Made by a program: the position numbers and the translations under genes. This document shows, in pieces, positions 45,306-53,578 of a stretch of 64,000 nucleotides of DNA. Under the pieces are notes generated by a model, which saw only the letters and a list, made by a program, of their open reading frames with translations, was not told the DNA's origin and did no database searches. The stretch is from Aerobium sp039839275 (GTDB lineage: Bacteria; Pseudomonadota; Alphaproteobacteria; Rhizobiales; Rhizobiaceae), in assembly GCF_039839275.1 (NCBI RefSeq), contig NZ_JBDOQP010000006.1:62001-126000 (forward strand). Direction: 5' to 3'. How positions within the stretch are numbered: the first letter of the stretch is position 1; each line of letters starts with the position of its first letter.

Positions 45306-45649
45306 ATAGTCTCCTCAGAGATATGTTCCCTAGCAGCCGAGCGGGAACGATTCGCTGCACAGTAGAGATGTTCAGAGCCACCGAAAACTATCGAGGTTGA
45401 TAGGGGTGGACGCCCGGGTAAGGCATCGACGTGCCAGTGGGGAACGCCAAACAGCGCCGACGTTGAGCCGGGCGATTTATTGGCGGCAATGTTAGCAGCG
45501 GGATAGGCCGTTTGCGCCGGGCTTTATGTCGCTAGCCGGGTTACGCCCCGCTCTACGACGATCGTCGCTTCTTCCGCGCTGTAGTGGGCATCGGCCAAAA
45601 ATAGAGCGGCTCAGGTATGGGGTTACTGCATGGAAAGATGGCACGCACC
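45306..45649. other. stretch without a supported gene
   Basis: About 345 nt between the GNAT relic and the resolvase relic. I see no frame with a family motif or a good ribosome binding site. It is probably debris of the same accessory region. Confidence 0.45.
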
Positions 45650-45929
45650 GATGACACCAGCCACTCAGAAGGACGCATGATATTCGGCCTGTTCGCCGTA
45701 CGGGCGAAGTTTGAACGGGAGCCGATCCGCGAGCGCACCATCGCCGGCATGTACGCGGCCCGCGGTCGTGGTGTGCGTATGGGCCGGCCCCGCAAGTTAT
45801 CGAAGGTAACAGCTAGCCACCGCGCGGGGGTGGATCGAACGAAAATCCAAGAGTTACAAAGAAGCCGCCGACGAACTGGAGGTCGATGTCACGACTTTAC
45901 GCCGCGCGCTGAAATCCGCTTCGGCGTGA
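45650..45929 (+). pseudogene. serine resolvase/invertase, C-terminal remnant
   Basis: GRMIFGLFAVRAKFEREPIR followed by ERTIAGMYAARGRG and GRPRKL is the E-helix and linker of Tn3/Hin-type serine recombinases. After a frame change comes SYKEAADELEVDVTTLRRAL, the C-terminal helix-turn-helix, ending at TGA 45927-45929. The catalytic N-terminal domain with the nucleophilic Ser is absent. It is a relic of a transposon or integrated plasmid. Confidence 0.7.
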
Positions 45930-45951
45930 ACGCATTCTGTACCTACCATCG

Positions 45952-46755
45952 TCAGGCACTGGCCTTGAGCAATTCATAGGCCTCATTGACCATGCGAGCC
46001 ATCATGTTGGAGCCGCCCAGATCGGGGTGGACTTTTTTCAGCAGTTCCAGGCGACGCTTGTTGAGTTGTTCAAGCGTATAGAAGTGCGATAGCTCGAACA
46101 ATTCAAGGGCGAGTTTTTCCGTACCGACTGTGCCGCCAGTGTCTGACGCCTTGTTACGAGGCTCTTCCTGCGCGCGCTCTTGCCGTTCCCACTGCTCCTG
46201 TTTCGCTTGCTCGTCGCTGTTTCGACGGCTTTGTCCCTGCGCCTGCTGTTCCCGCTCGGCCTTCATCCACTCTCTTGCGTAGGCTTCAGCCCGGCGTTGC
46301 GCTTCCTCATCCTGCTTTTTCTGACGTAGCCGCGCCCACTCTCGATCTTGCGCACTGTGTATCGATCCGAGATCGTGGCCATGGAAACGTCCAAACAACA
46401 AATTACTTAACCGGACCAGAGCGCCGGCAGCGCCATGAACGGCCAGCAACCCCGCACCGCTGATGGCAAGGGCCGCGATTACCTCGCCTTGTGTGCGGCC
46501 TAAGTTGTTGAAAGCGAAGTACCCCCAGATGGCCATGGTGACCAGCCAGACAATCGATCCGATGACGCTAAGCGCCCGGCGAACATTGGTGCGCTCTTCC
46601 TGCCGCTGCCACGTCCATTCTGATGATGCGCCGTAGCCGAAGAGGATCACCAAACCACCGAGGCCGAGCCCAATTGCGTAGAGGTAAGGCGCAACCGCCC
46701 GGAATAACGAGACGACGACAACAACAACTGCGATGATCAGGATGAACTTGCCCAC
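45952..46755 (-). CDS. membrane-anchored J-domain protein
   Basis: A protein of about 267 aa. Three or four N-terminal transmembrane segments (FILIIAVVVVVVSLF, AIGLGLGGLVILFGY, IVWLVTMAIWGYF, VIAALAISGAGLLAV) are followed by a charged Gln/Glu/Arg-rich coiled region (150-205). A C-terminal J domain contains the HPD tripeptide (KKVHPDLGGSNMMARMVNEAYELL), which stimulates DnaK ATPase. The J domain at the C-terminus facing the cytoplasm resembles DjlA-type co-chaperones. The start is taken as GTG 46755, 17 nt after the upstream stop; ATG 46818 would overlap the neighbour by 47 nt. Confidence 0.8.
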   Translation of the reverse strand: MGKFILIIAVVVVVVSLFRAVAPYLYAIGLGLGGLVILFGYGASSEWTWQRQEERTNVRRALSVIGSIVWLVTMAIWGYFAFNNLGRTQGEVIAALAISGAGLLAVHGAAGALVRLSNLLFGRFHGHDLGSIHSAQDREWARLRQKKQDEEAQRRAEAYAREWMKAEREQQAQGQSRRNSDEQAKQEQWERQERAQEEPRNKASDTGGTVGTEKLALELFELSHFYTLEQLNKRRLELLKKVHPDLGGSNMMARMVNEAYELLKASA

Positions 46756-46771
46756 GTCTACCGATCCGCCA

Positions 46772-47122
46772 TCACCGGGATTTTCGGCGCAATCGCCACC
46801 AAAGCCAGAGACCGCCAATGGCAGTCAGGAACAATCCATTCCCGATTGAAAACCCGCCGATATAGCCTGTAAGAATACCGAGCCCCCAAAACAGTGCACC
46901 CAGCATGAGCAGGGAAAACAGTCCACCGCCGCGTCTGACGGATGTGCGTCCACCTTTGCTGCCGCGCCTTTTTCGCCAGTAGGCTGCGCTCCGTTCCGCC
47001 TCACGTGCATTGGCTTTGATCTGCTGGCGGTGCTCGTGAAGCTGCTTGTCGGTGTCATATTTGACACGATAGCCCCAGTCTTTCTGGGCGCGCCATGGGT
47101 CGTTGTGACCGGGATGACTCAT
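46772..47122 (-). CDS. small membrane protein of unknown function
   Basis: 116 aa. The N-terminal half is soluble and strongly basic (KANAREAERSAAYWRKRRGS), followed by two hydrophobic segments (LFSLLMLGALFWGLGILTGYI and GLFLTAIGGLWLWW). It belongs to no family I recognise. It lies between two other membrane-protein genes with 4 nt upstream and about 16 nt downstream, so it is probably co-expressed with the J-domain protein. Confidence 0.65.
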   Translation of the reverse strand: MSHPGHNDPWRAQKDWGYRVKYDTDKQLHEHRQQIKANAREAERSAAYWRKRRGSKGGRTSVRRGGGLFSLLMLGALFWGLGILTGYIGGFSIGNGLFLTAIGGLWLWWRLRRKSR

Positions 47123-47126
47123 GGGG

Positions 47127-47612
47127 TCACCCGATATTCAAACCAATGGCGGCACCTGCGACCACCACGATAAAGGCGGCACCGGCATACATGCCGTCCT
47201 TGAAGTCAAAATATCCGCTCCCGTCAGGGCGGGTCAGAAATTCCATATACGCAGGAAGTGTCTCATCCAGCTTCGTCCAAGGCATACCGTCCTCTCGCTG
47301 TCGTATCATCAGGATGCGTTGGGCCAACTTCACGATGACCTTGAGGGCTATCCAGACGAACAATGCCAGAAACGCCAAGCCGGCGATCGAGTGGATACCT
47401 TCTGAAAACCCAGGTCCGATATCTCTTGCCATCTCATAACCGGCCCGCACCACTTCCATGGTCAGTGGCGTACGCGCAGCAACCAGCAGAGCAAGGCCAA
47501 CCACGCTCATCAAGCCTGTCATGGCCATTCGTCGGCTCTTTATGGAATAGTCGCCGGCATCATAGGTGGCTGCCTGAACGGTTGCCGGCAGCGTTTGTTT
47601 CTCAGCAGTCAT
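47127..47612 (-). CDS. membrane protein of unknown function
   Basis: 161 aa from ATG 47612 (MTAEKQTL). There are three hydrophobic segments: MTGLMSVVGLALLVAA, IAGLAFLALFVWIALKVIV and AGAAFIVVVAGAAIGLNIG at the C-terminus. The soluble loop between the last two has TKLDETLPAYMEFLTRPDG. I do not recognise the family. The gap to the next gene is 4 nt, so it forms an operon with the small membrane protein and the J-domain protein. Confidence 0.65.
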   Translation of the reverse strand: MTAEKQTLPATVQAATYDAGDYSIKSRRMAMTGLMSVVGLALLVAARTPLTMEVVRAGYEMARDIGPGFSEGIHSIAGLAFLALFVWIALKVIVKLAQRILMIRQREDGMPWTKLDETLPAYMEFLTRPDGSGYFDFKDGMYAGAAFIVVVAGAAIGLNIG

Positions 47613-47836
47613 TTCTACTAATCCCACGCCCTTTGCCCTTGAATCTGCGTGAAGACTGGCTTTTCGCACATTCGGTAAGCGATCATGCCTTCGCCAGGAA
47701 GACAGCTTTCACGCTCATACCGGGGCATGGCGAAGTTGCTCCTTCCTGACCGCTCAGGAACCGAAGGCGACGGAATCGTCGCCAACGGCCAACAAGTCAG
47801 CTGCCGTCATTAGTGTGGAACCTCGACGCCAGCACA

Positions 47837-48406
47837 TCATGACGACCTGATATTCATGCCACGCGTCAAAATGACCAAATAGACGATCGTACTAAGCGTT
47901 ATGATCCAGCCCATCGTCGCGGGCCCGATAAACATCTTGATGGTCCGATCTTCAAGTTCGCACTTCATGAATGCATTCTTAGCTGCTTGGACGTAACTGG
48001 CCACGACAGAACTTTCTTCAAACCGGAAGGTCTCGCCATTGAAGACAGTGGGATACAGGTACGGCAGGTCGATCATTCGATCCAGTGGGCGCGCAATCGT
48101 GCAACTCGCCATGTAAATGCGATAGAGAAGTGCGTGCGCGATAATTAGCGCAAACGCGACAGAAGCTAGGGAGGCCAGCCGCTGACCGTCAGATGTCAGC
48201 ACGTCTGGTCTGACAAAGGAGAGGAACACACCTAACGGAAGGTACAGCCACGCAGGATTATAGATCAGCAAGGCAAGCGGCACGAAAGACAAGACGGCGT
48301 AGACAATCCGGTTCTTTGCTAGCTCATTATCTGTGATGTGAGAGAAGCCATCAGGAAGAGCAAAGTTTCTAAGGGATTCGTTTTCCCTTTGAACAATATC
48401 GGACAT
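47837..48406 (-). CDS. membrane protein of unknown function
   Basis: 189 aa from ATG 48406 (MSDIVQRENESLRNF), with AAGAGA upstream. Hydrophobic segments are IVYAVLSFVPLALLIY, WLYLPLGVFLSFV, LASVAFALIIAHALLY and, at the C-terminus, IGPATMGWIITLSTIVYLVIL. The loop between 110 and 160 (SSVVASYVQAAKNAF) is soluble. No family is recognised. It points the same way as the LuxR solo and the J-domain operon. Confidence 0.65.
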   Translation of the reverse strand: MSDIVQRENESLRNFALPDGFSHITDNELAKNRIVYAVLSFVPLALLIYNPAWLYLPLGVFLSFVRPDVLTSDGQRLASLASVAFALIIAHALLYRIYMASCTIARPLDRMIDLPYLYPTVFNGETFRFEESSVVASYVQAAKNAFMKCELEDRTIKMFIGPATMGWIITLSTIVYLVILTRGMNIRSS

Positions 48407-48485
48407 TCTCTTGCCCCAGAAAAACGTTTGAGCAGTTGGATCGGAACAGAAGCACTGGGTGAACAATCACCCAGTGCTCCACGCG

Positions 48486-48611
48486 CTATTTCCCGCCCCG
48501 TCCCCGGAGATAATTTTGCTGGGCAGCATGACTGCCGGCCTGTTGCGCCGACGGTTTCGGTTTATTTGACTCCTGATCCTTTACACCCTGATTGTAGCCA
48601 TTTCCGCTCAT
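48486..48611 (-). CDS. 41-aa hydrophilic small protein
   Basis: The minus strand encodes a 41-residue protein starting MSGNGYNQGVKDQESNKPKP and ending YLRGRGGK. It has an excellent ribosome binding site (AAGGAGAA) 6-7 nt before the ATG and a TAG stop. It is very rich in Gln, Asn, Gly and Lys and looks disordered. It lies between the LuxR solo and a membrane-protein gene. No family is recognised; the RBS and uninterrupted small frame are the evidence. Confidence 0.55.
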   Translation of the reverse strand: MSGNGYNQGVKDQESNKPKPSAQQAGSHAAQQNYLRGRGGK

Positions 48612-48708
48612 AATGGCTTCTCCTTGCGCATAGTTATTTGCCACATGTGTTTATGAGGCCCGTGAAAGGGACGATGCCGATTCTAGCGCTCCACTGCGAA
48701 ACGCATAA

Positions 48709-49479
48709 CTATCGACCTTGATAGGGCTTGCCGATAAATGCGGGGATGATGAGCCTCAACTGGACTGCCTTGGCTACTGCCGACACGCGCCCGCTGACGC
48801 CGAGCTTCTCAAAAATATTCTTCCAGTGAAAGCGTACCGTAGGCGTCGTGACGCCAAGCATGTCCCCGATTGCATTATCTGTCATATTCTCAGCAGCCCA
48901 GTTCAGCACGTCACGCTCCCTCGGCGTTAAATGTGGCATCAACTGTAGCGGATAGAAGCTCATGAACTTCTCATGGAAAAAGGCTGACAGCAGATAGATT
49001 TCGGCCATCTCCTCAAGTCGACGCTGTTTGACGGGGCGTGTACGCGACAAACCGACAGCCGCGATTTCCCCAAGCGGGCTGACAAAGGAAATGCCGATGC
49101 CGTCGGCGACACCGGCTTCAGCGGCTTCGGCCATGACCCGGCGGGATAGCGCGATCTGGTCCGTCGTCAGCCCCTCCTGATAGGCAAGCTGTTCCAGAAT
49201 GTCGCCCCAGAAAAATGGAGCTTGCCCTTGGAGCAGCCGTTGCCATACTGGATCGGCGCGCTGGAATTGATTGGCATTGTAGTAGCGTAGCCAATCCTGC
49301 GGGTAGCTCGCAACCAGACCATGGGTCGATTGCTCGCCTATCGAGGGATGATCGGTGATGAGCGTATAGACATTGCTGTCATAGCCGTAGGCTTCCATCG
49401 CCGCATTGAAGCGCTGAAAGGCCAGTTCTTTGGTGCCCGCTGACTGGATGAGCACAATAATGTCTTGCAGCGTTCGCAT
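48709..49479 (-). CDS. LuxR family regulator with autoinducer-binding domain (LuxR solo)
   Basis: 256 aa. The N-terminal 165 residues are an autoinducer-binding domain with the acyl-homoserine-lactone pocket pattern: Y-Y-N-A-N-Q-F-Q-R-A-D-P-V-W ... FFWGD (Asp/Trp/Tyr positions) and G-I-G-I-S-F-V-S-P-L-G. The C-terminal HTH begins LTPRERDVLNWAAENMTDN and ends VRFHWKNIFEKLGV. No luxI-type synthase is present in the window, so it is an orphan receptor. It is divergent from ftsK. GGGGGAT precedes the ATG. Confidence 0.88.
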   Translation of the reverse strand: MRTLQDIIVLIQSAGTKELAFQRFNAAMEAYGYDSNVYTLITDHPSIGEQSTHGLVASYPQDWLRYYNANQFQRADPVWQRLLQGQAPFFWGDILEQLAYQEGLTTDQIALSRRVMAEAAEAGVADGIGISFVSPLGEIAAVGLSRTRPVKQRRLEEMAEIYLLSAFFHEKFMSFYPLQLMPHLTPRERDVLNWAAENMTDNAIGDMLGVTTPTVRFHWKNIFEKLGVSGRVSAVAKAVQLRLIIPAFIGKPYQGR

Positions 49480-49609
49480 TCCATCCCCCTGTGCCGCGCT
49501 CCGCGTTTTGCAGCGTTAACAGTCCTGCGGTCTATACCTCGGCCTTTTTGCCATCGTGATTTCAGCGCAGCGCACGGATCAGAGTCCACCACGTCGGCTC
49601 GTGGATAAA

Positions 49610-49623
49610 GCTCAAATTTGAAC
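49610..49623. promoter_or_regulatory. palindrome in the luxR/ftsK divergent promoter region
   Basis: GCTCAAATTTGAAC contains a perfect 10-bp palindrome, TCAAATTTGA (49612-49621), with one mismatch when extended. It lies about 75 nt before ftsK and 130 nt before the LuxR solo. It is a candidate operator, but it is short and AT-rich enough to be chance. Confidence 0.35.
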
Positions 49624-49696
49624 CTTGAAGGAAGGACCTGTTAACCATCCCTTCTTATCTCCTAAGGCGTCGTCAAACTTGTCTGAGTAGGTTTCC

Positions 49697-52012
49697 ATGC
49701 GCCTTTCCCGTTCGAATTATACTGGGCCCAAGAATGTGGACAGTGGTGGGACGCCTGCCAGTGACGAGAAGCAGGTAGAGGCTCTGACGGCGGCAAACGA
49801 TGCCGCCGTGCCCGTGACAATCGCACGCCACCCCGACGTGGCCCTGGAACGGCCGGCATGGGAAAATCATTTCTACATGGCGCCCAACGTCCGCTTCACC
49901 CGGACCCCTGACGCCGCCCGTAAAAGCACGGGTTATCAGCCAGATGACGTCCCCGCATCCCCGCCTGGCTCGACAGGTGTGAGCCCCGCCTCAAAGCCCA
50001 GGATGAACCAGCAACCGGCTTGCCCGGATGATCCTAATCCACCTTCCGCCGCCCGCATCGCACCAGCCGCACAAGCCGGCGCAGCCGCCAGGTCTGCTCC
50101 ATTGCGCCGGTGGGCGAATCTTTCCGACCATGCGTTCTTCGAACTGATCGGTCCGAAGCTGGATGTACCGGCGGTACCGATGCGCCGGCCGGTGCCGGCT
50201 GCCATCGGCGACAGCTCTACCACCTTGCAGAACAATCCGCCTTCCAACGTCGCCGCTCACGCTCCTTCGTCAGGCAATGCTATGCCCGCTGCGCGTCAAG
50301 CGGCCGACATCACATCGCTCTACCGGGTTATCGAATACCAAAAAACGGAGCGGCCAGTCGCACACGAATTTTCCGTATCACCGAAATCGGAACACGTGTC
50401 AGATGGACACGTGACGATCCCGCGGGAACTTGCAGCGCAGGGGTCCGTGTTGATGGACCGTGCAGTCCTTCACCATCACGATCCGGTTTCCAACTCCGAC
50501 AACTATCAGCTTCCATCGGCTGAATTTCTCCAGCATGTGCCCGGCGACCAGGGCTTCTACATGTCTCAGGAACAGCTCGAGCAGAAGGCGGACCTTCTCG
50601 AAAGCGTTCTGGAGGATTTCGGGGTGCGCGGCGAAATCATCCATGTGCGGCCCGGCCCCGTGGTCACTCTCTATGAATTCGAGCCAGCGCCCGGAGTTAA
50701 ATCAAGCCGGGTCATCAATCTCTCGGATGACATCGCACGTTCTATGTCGGCGATTTCCGCCCGCGTTGCCGTGATCCCCGGACGAAACGTGATCGGCATC
50801 GAGTTGCCAAACGAGACGCGCGAGACCGTATATTTCCGCGAGCTTGTCGAAAGCACGGGATATCGCAACAGCTCCTGCAAGCTCGGACTGTGCCTCGGAA
50901 AGACGATTGGCGGCGAGCCTGTCATCGCCGAACTCGCGAAAATGCCGCATCTGCTGGTCGCCGGCACCACCGGCTCGGGCAAATCCGTGGCAATCAATAC
51001 GATGATCCTGTCGCTGCTCTACCGGCTGCGACCGGACGAATGCCGCCTCATCATGGTCGATCCCAAGATGCTGGAATTGTCCGTCTACGACGGCATCCCG
51101 CATCTGCTGACGCCCGTCGTTACCGACTCCAAGAAGGCGGTCACTGCGCTGAAGTGGGCGGTACGCGAGATGGAAGACCGCTATCGCAAAATGGCGAAGC
51201 TGGGGGTCCGCAACATCGACGGTTACAACACCCGAGCGGCGGTTGCGCGCGAAAGAAATGAAGTCATCGTCATGCAGGTGCAGACCGGCTTCGAGAAGGG
51301 CACTGGCCAGCCAGTGTTCGAAGAGCAAGAAATCGACTTGTCGCCAATGCCCTACATTGTCGTCATTGTCGACGAGATGGCCGACCTGATGATGGTCGCC
51401 GGCAAGGAAATCGAGGGTGCCATTCAAAGGCTGGCACAGATGGCACGCGCAGCGGGAATCCACCTCATAATGGCGACGCAGAGGCCTTCGGTCGACGTGA
51501 TTACGGGCACGATCAAGGCCAACTTCCCGACGCGCATCTCCTTCCAGGTCACATCCAAGATCGACAGCCGCACGATTCTGGGCGAACAGGGCGCCGAGCA
51601 GCTTCTCGGCCAGGGCGATATGCTTCACACCACCGGCGGCGGTCGGGTATCGCGCGTTCACGGCCCATTCGTGTCAGACGAGGAAGTCGAGCGCGTCGTC
51701 GCGCACCTGAAAGCTCAGGGTCAGCCGGATTATCTCGACATCGTCACCACAGAGGAAGAAGCCGCTCCCTCGACCGAGCATGATACCCCTGTGTTCGACA
51801 AAAGCGCCCTCGCAGAAGAAGACAACGGCGATGCGCTGTTTGAGGAAGCGGTCAAGATCGTCATGCGAGACAAGAAGTGTTCGACTTCGTACATCCAGCG
51901 CCGTCTCGGCGTTGGCTATAATCGTGCCGCATCAATCGTCGAGCGAATGGAGCAAGAGGGTTTGGTGGGCGCGCCGAACCACGTCGGCAAGCGCGAGATA
52001 CTTGCAGGTTGA
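49697..52012 (+). CDS. ftsK: FtsK/SpoIIIE-type DNA translocase lacking membrane segments
   Basis: 771 aa. The N-terminal 290 residues are Pro/Ala-rich and apparently disordered, with no transmembrane helices. Then come the alpha domain (about 290-380, GVRGEIIHVRPGPVVTLYEF), the RecA-like motor with Walker A VAGTTGSGKSVAIN (421-434) and Walker B YIVVIVDEMADLMM, and a C-terminal gamma winged helix (710-770, CSTSYIQRRLGVGYNRAASI) that reads KOPS sites. The motor drives chromosome dimer resolution at dif. The missing membrane anchor suggests a soluble paralogue beside a canonical FtsK elsewhere. Confidence 0.92.
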   Translation: MRLSRSNYTGPKNVDSGGTPASDEKQVEALTAANDAAVPVTIARHPDVALERPAWENHFYMAPNVRFTRTPDAARKSTGYQPDDVPASPPGSTGVSPASKPRMNQQPACPDDPNPPSAARIAPAAQAGAAARSAPLRRWANLSDHAFFELIGPKLDVPAVPMRRPVPAAIGDSSTTLQNNPPSNVAAHAPSSGNAMPAARQAADITSLYRVIEYQKTERPVAHEFSVSPKSEHVSDGHVTIPRELAAQGSVLMDRAVLHHHDPVSNSDNYQLPSAEFLQHVPGDQGFYMSQEQLEQKADLLESVLEDFGVRGEIIHVRPGPVVTLYEFEPAPGVKSSRVINLSDDIARSMSAISARVAVIPGRNVIGIELPNETRETVYFRELVESTGYRNSSCKLGLCLGKTIGGEPVIAELAKMPHLLVAGTTGSGKSVAINTMILSLLYRLRPDECRLIMVDPKMLELSVYDGIPHLLTPVVTDSKKAVTALKWAVREMEDRYRKMAKLGVRNIDGYNTRAAVARERNEVIVMQVQTGFEKGTGQPVFEEQEIDLSPMPYIVVIVDEMADLMMVAGKEIEGAIQRLAQMARAAGIHLIMATQRPSVDVITGTIKANFPTRISFQVTSKIDSRTILGEQGAEQLLGQGDMLHTTGGGRVSRVHGPFVSDEEVERVVAHLKAQGQPDYLDIVTTEEEAAPSTEHDTPVFDKSALAEEDNGDALFEEAVKIVMRDKKCSTSYIQRRLGVGYNRAASIVERMEQEGLVGAPNHVGKREILAG

Positions 52013-52269
52013 AAGCTTGCTGCTGGAAGCAAACTGCGCATGGCGCCCCATGCGACGGAAGTGTCCGGGGCCGCTACAGCCGCTTTTCAGAAAGAGCGCG
52101 AAACCCCGCGCCAACGGCTATGACGGTTTCAACCAAGCTCTCAAACGGCGGGTCGAGTGTCGGCGCGAGGCGGGCTGAAGCGAGGAGGTGCACGGCACGA
52201 AGCGGACTCCGCGTTTGCCAACCCGCTCTCGATAGCGGTCTCTAACGCCACCCTGCGTGGCCGCGTGGC

Positions 52270-52557
52270 CGTAGCACGCCTGACCGGCAACGCTCGCTGG
52301 TCGCGAAGTCCTATGAGCCGAGCAATGGCCGCAAAGATCGCCCGGGCGCGCGCTTGTCCGAGGTGGCTGAGACGCCCAATGCCAGCGCTAGATCTATTGG
52401 GCCACCGAGCGTCGTGGCGGCGATCGCGAGCCAGAGCAGCCATACACTCTTGGCAGATGCGGCGCCGACGGCGGCCAGCAAACCGTGGGAGGGGATGACG
52501 CGCTCGGCAAATCCAAGCGCCATCAGCCCCCGATGCCCCCCATTGCAAGGACGGCAA
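52270..52557 (-). pseudogene. DedA-family membrane protein remnant
   Basis: The minus strand reads MALGFAERVIPSHGLLAAVG, then SAKSVWLLWLAIAATTLGG, then, with frame changes, SDKRA and IFAAIARLIGL. This resembles the N-terminal part of a DedA/SNARE-associated membrane protein (a proline-rich loop after the first helix, then a hydrophobic helix). No full-length frame exists and the rest cannot be followed. It is an uncertain relic. Confidence 0.4.
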
Positions 52558-52580
52558 TGAGTGCGCCGAGGGGATCCACC

Positions 52581-53534
52581 TCAGCTTCCGGCCCGCAGGA
52601 GCCGCGTCGTGGCGAAATCGTCGAATGTAAGTCCGGTGAGGGTTTCCGTCTCGTTCCAGAGCCGCCGCGCGGCATCGGCGTTTAGCGCGGCCTCGGGAAC
52701 TCTTGCCTCGCCCGGCCAGCCACGAACCTCGCCGAAACCCGTTGGCCCATAATATCCCCCGGCTCGCACCGACGGGTCGGTAGCAGCATAAAGCGTCGGC
52801 AAGGCTCCGCGAGCCGCCGGCTGGAACAGGAACCAGAGCCAGGTCCGGGCCAGCCCCTGCAGGCTGTTGCGGCCTGGTGCGTTGTGCAGAAGGTCTGTGC
52901 GCGAGATGCCGGGATGCGCAGCGATGCTTTCGATCCCCCAATGCGCCGCGTCGCTCCTGCGCTGCAGTTCGAGGGCGAACATGAGACAGGCGAGCTTCGA
53001 CTGGCTGTAGACCGGCATCGGCTGGTAGTTCCGCTCGGACTGCAGATCGTCGAAATCGATCCGTCCCTGCCGGGCAGCGACGCTCGACAAGGTCACCACC
53101 CGGGGCGACGCCGCCCTTTGCATCAGCGGCATCAGGCTGGCAGTCAATGCGAAGTGGCCGACATAGTTGGTGCCGAACTGTAGTTCGAGACCATCGGCCG
53201 TCTCCTGGCGCTTCGGTGGTGCCATGACCCCCGCATTGTTGATCAGAATGTCGATTCTGTCGCGACGCGTCGCGATCCGCCCGGCGAAGGCTGCGATCGA
53301 GGCGAGGCTGCCGAGATCCAGGGCCTCGAAATCGACGCGCGCGCCCGAATAAGACTGCCTGATCCTGCTGACGGCTTCGGCGCCCTTGTGTGGGTTACGG
53401 CCGGCGATGATGACGTCGGCGCCGGCAAGGGCCAGCGCAAGCGCGTCTTCGTAACCGAGACCGCCGGTGCCGGTCACGACCGCATTGCGTCCGCGCTGCG
53501 GCGGGATGTCTTTGAGCGTCCATCTGGTCGTCAT
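52581..53534 (-). CDS. SDR family oxidoreductase (retinol dehydrogenase-like)
   Basis: 317 aa. The cofactor loop is altered to VVTGTGGLGYEDALALA where TGANSGIG is usual. Then come NNAGVMAPP, a catalytic Ser in LSSVAA and YSQSK. The length and the Y-Y-G-P-T-G-F-G-E-V-R-G-W-P tail match the light-dependent-protochlorophyllide-reductase/WWOX-like SDR group. It is 44 nt downstream of the molybdenum oxidoreductase gene with AAGGAA before the ATG, so it probably belongs to that operon and acts on the same aldehyde, alcohol or ketone series. Confidence 0.85.
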   Translation of the reverse strand: MTTRWTLKDIPPQRGRNAVVTGTGGLGYEDALALALAGADVIIAGRNPHKGAEAVSRIRQSYSGARVDFEALDLGSLASIAAFAGRIATRRDRIDILINNAGVMAPPKRQETADGLELQFGTNYVGHFALTASLMPLMQRAASPRVVTLSSVAARQGRIDFDDLQSERNYQPMPVYSQSKLACLMFALELQRRSDAAHWGIESIAAHPGISRTDLLHNAPGRNSLQGLARTWLWFLFQPAARGALPTLYAATDPSVRAGGYYGPTGFGEVRGWPGEARVPEAALNADAARRLWNETETLTGLTFDDFATTRLLRAGS

Positions 53535-53578
53535 GATGTGTTCCTTGAAGGGATATGATACGGCGCGAGCGGGCTTGC

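Noticed and set aside
48709..52012. LuxI-type autoinducer synthase near the LuxR solo
   Set aside because: No frame on either strand shows the LuxI pattern. The GNAT relic at 44700 is a generic acetyltransferase, not LuxI.
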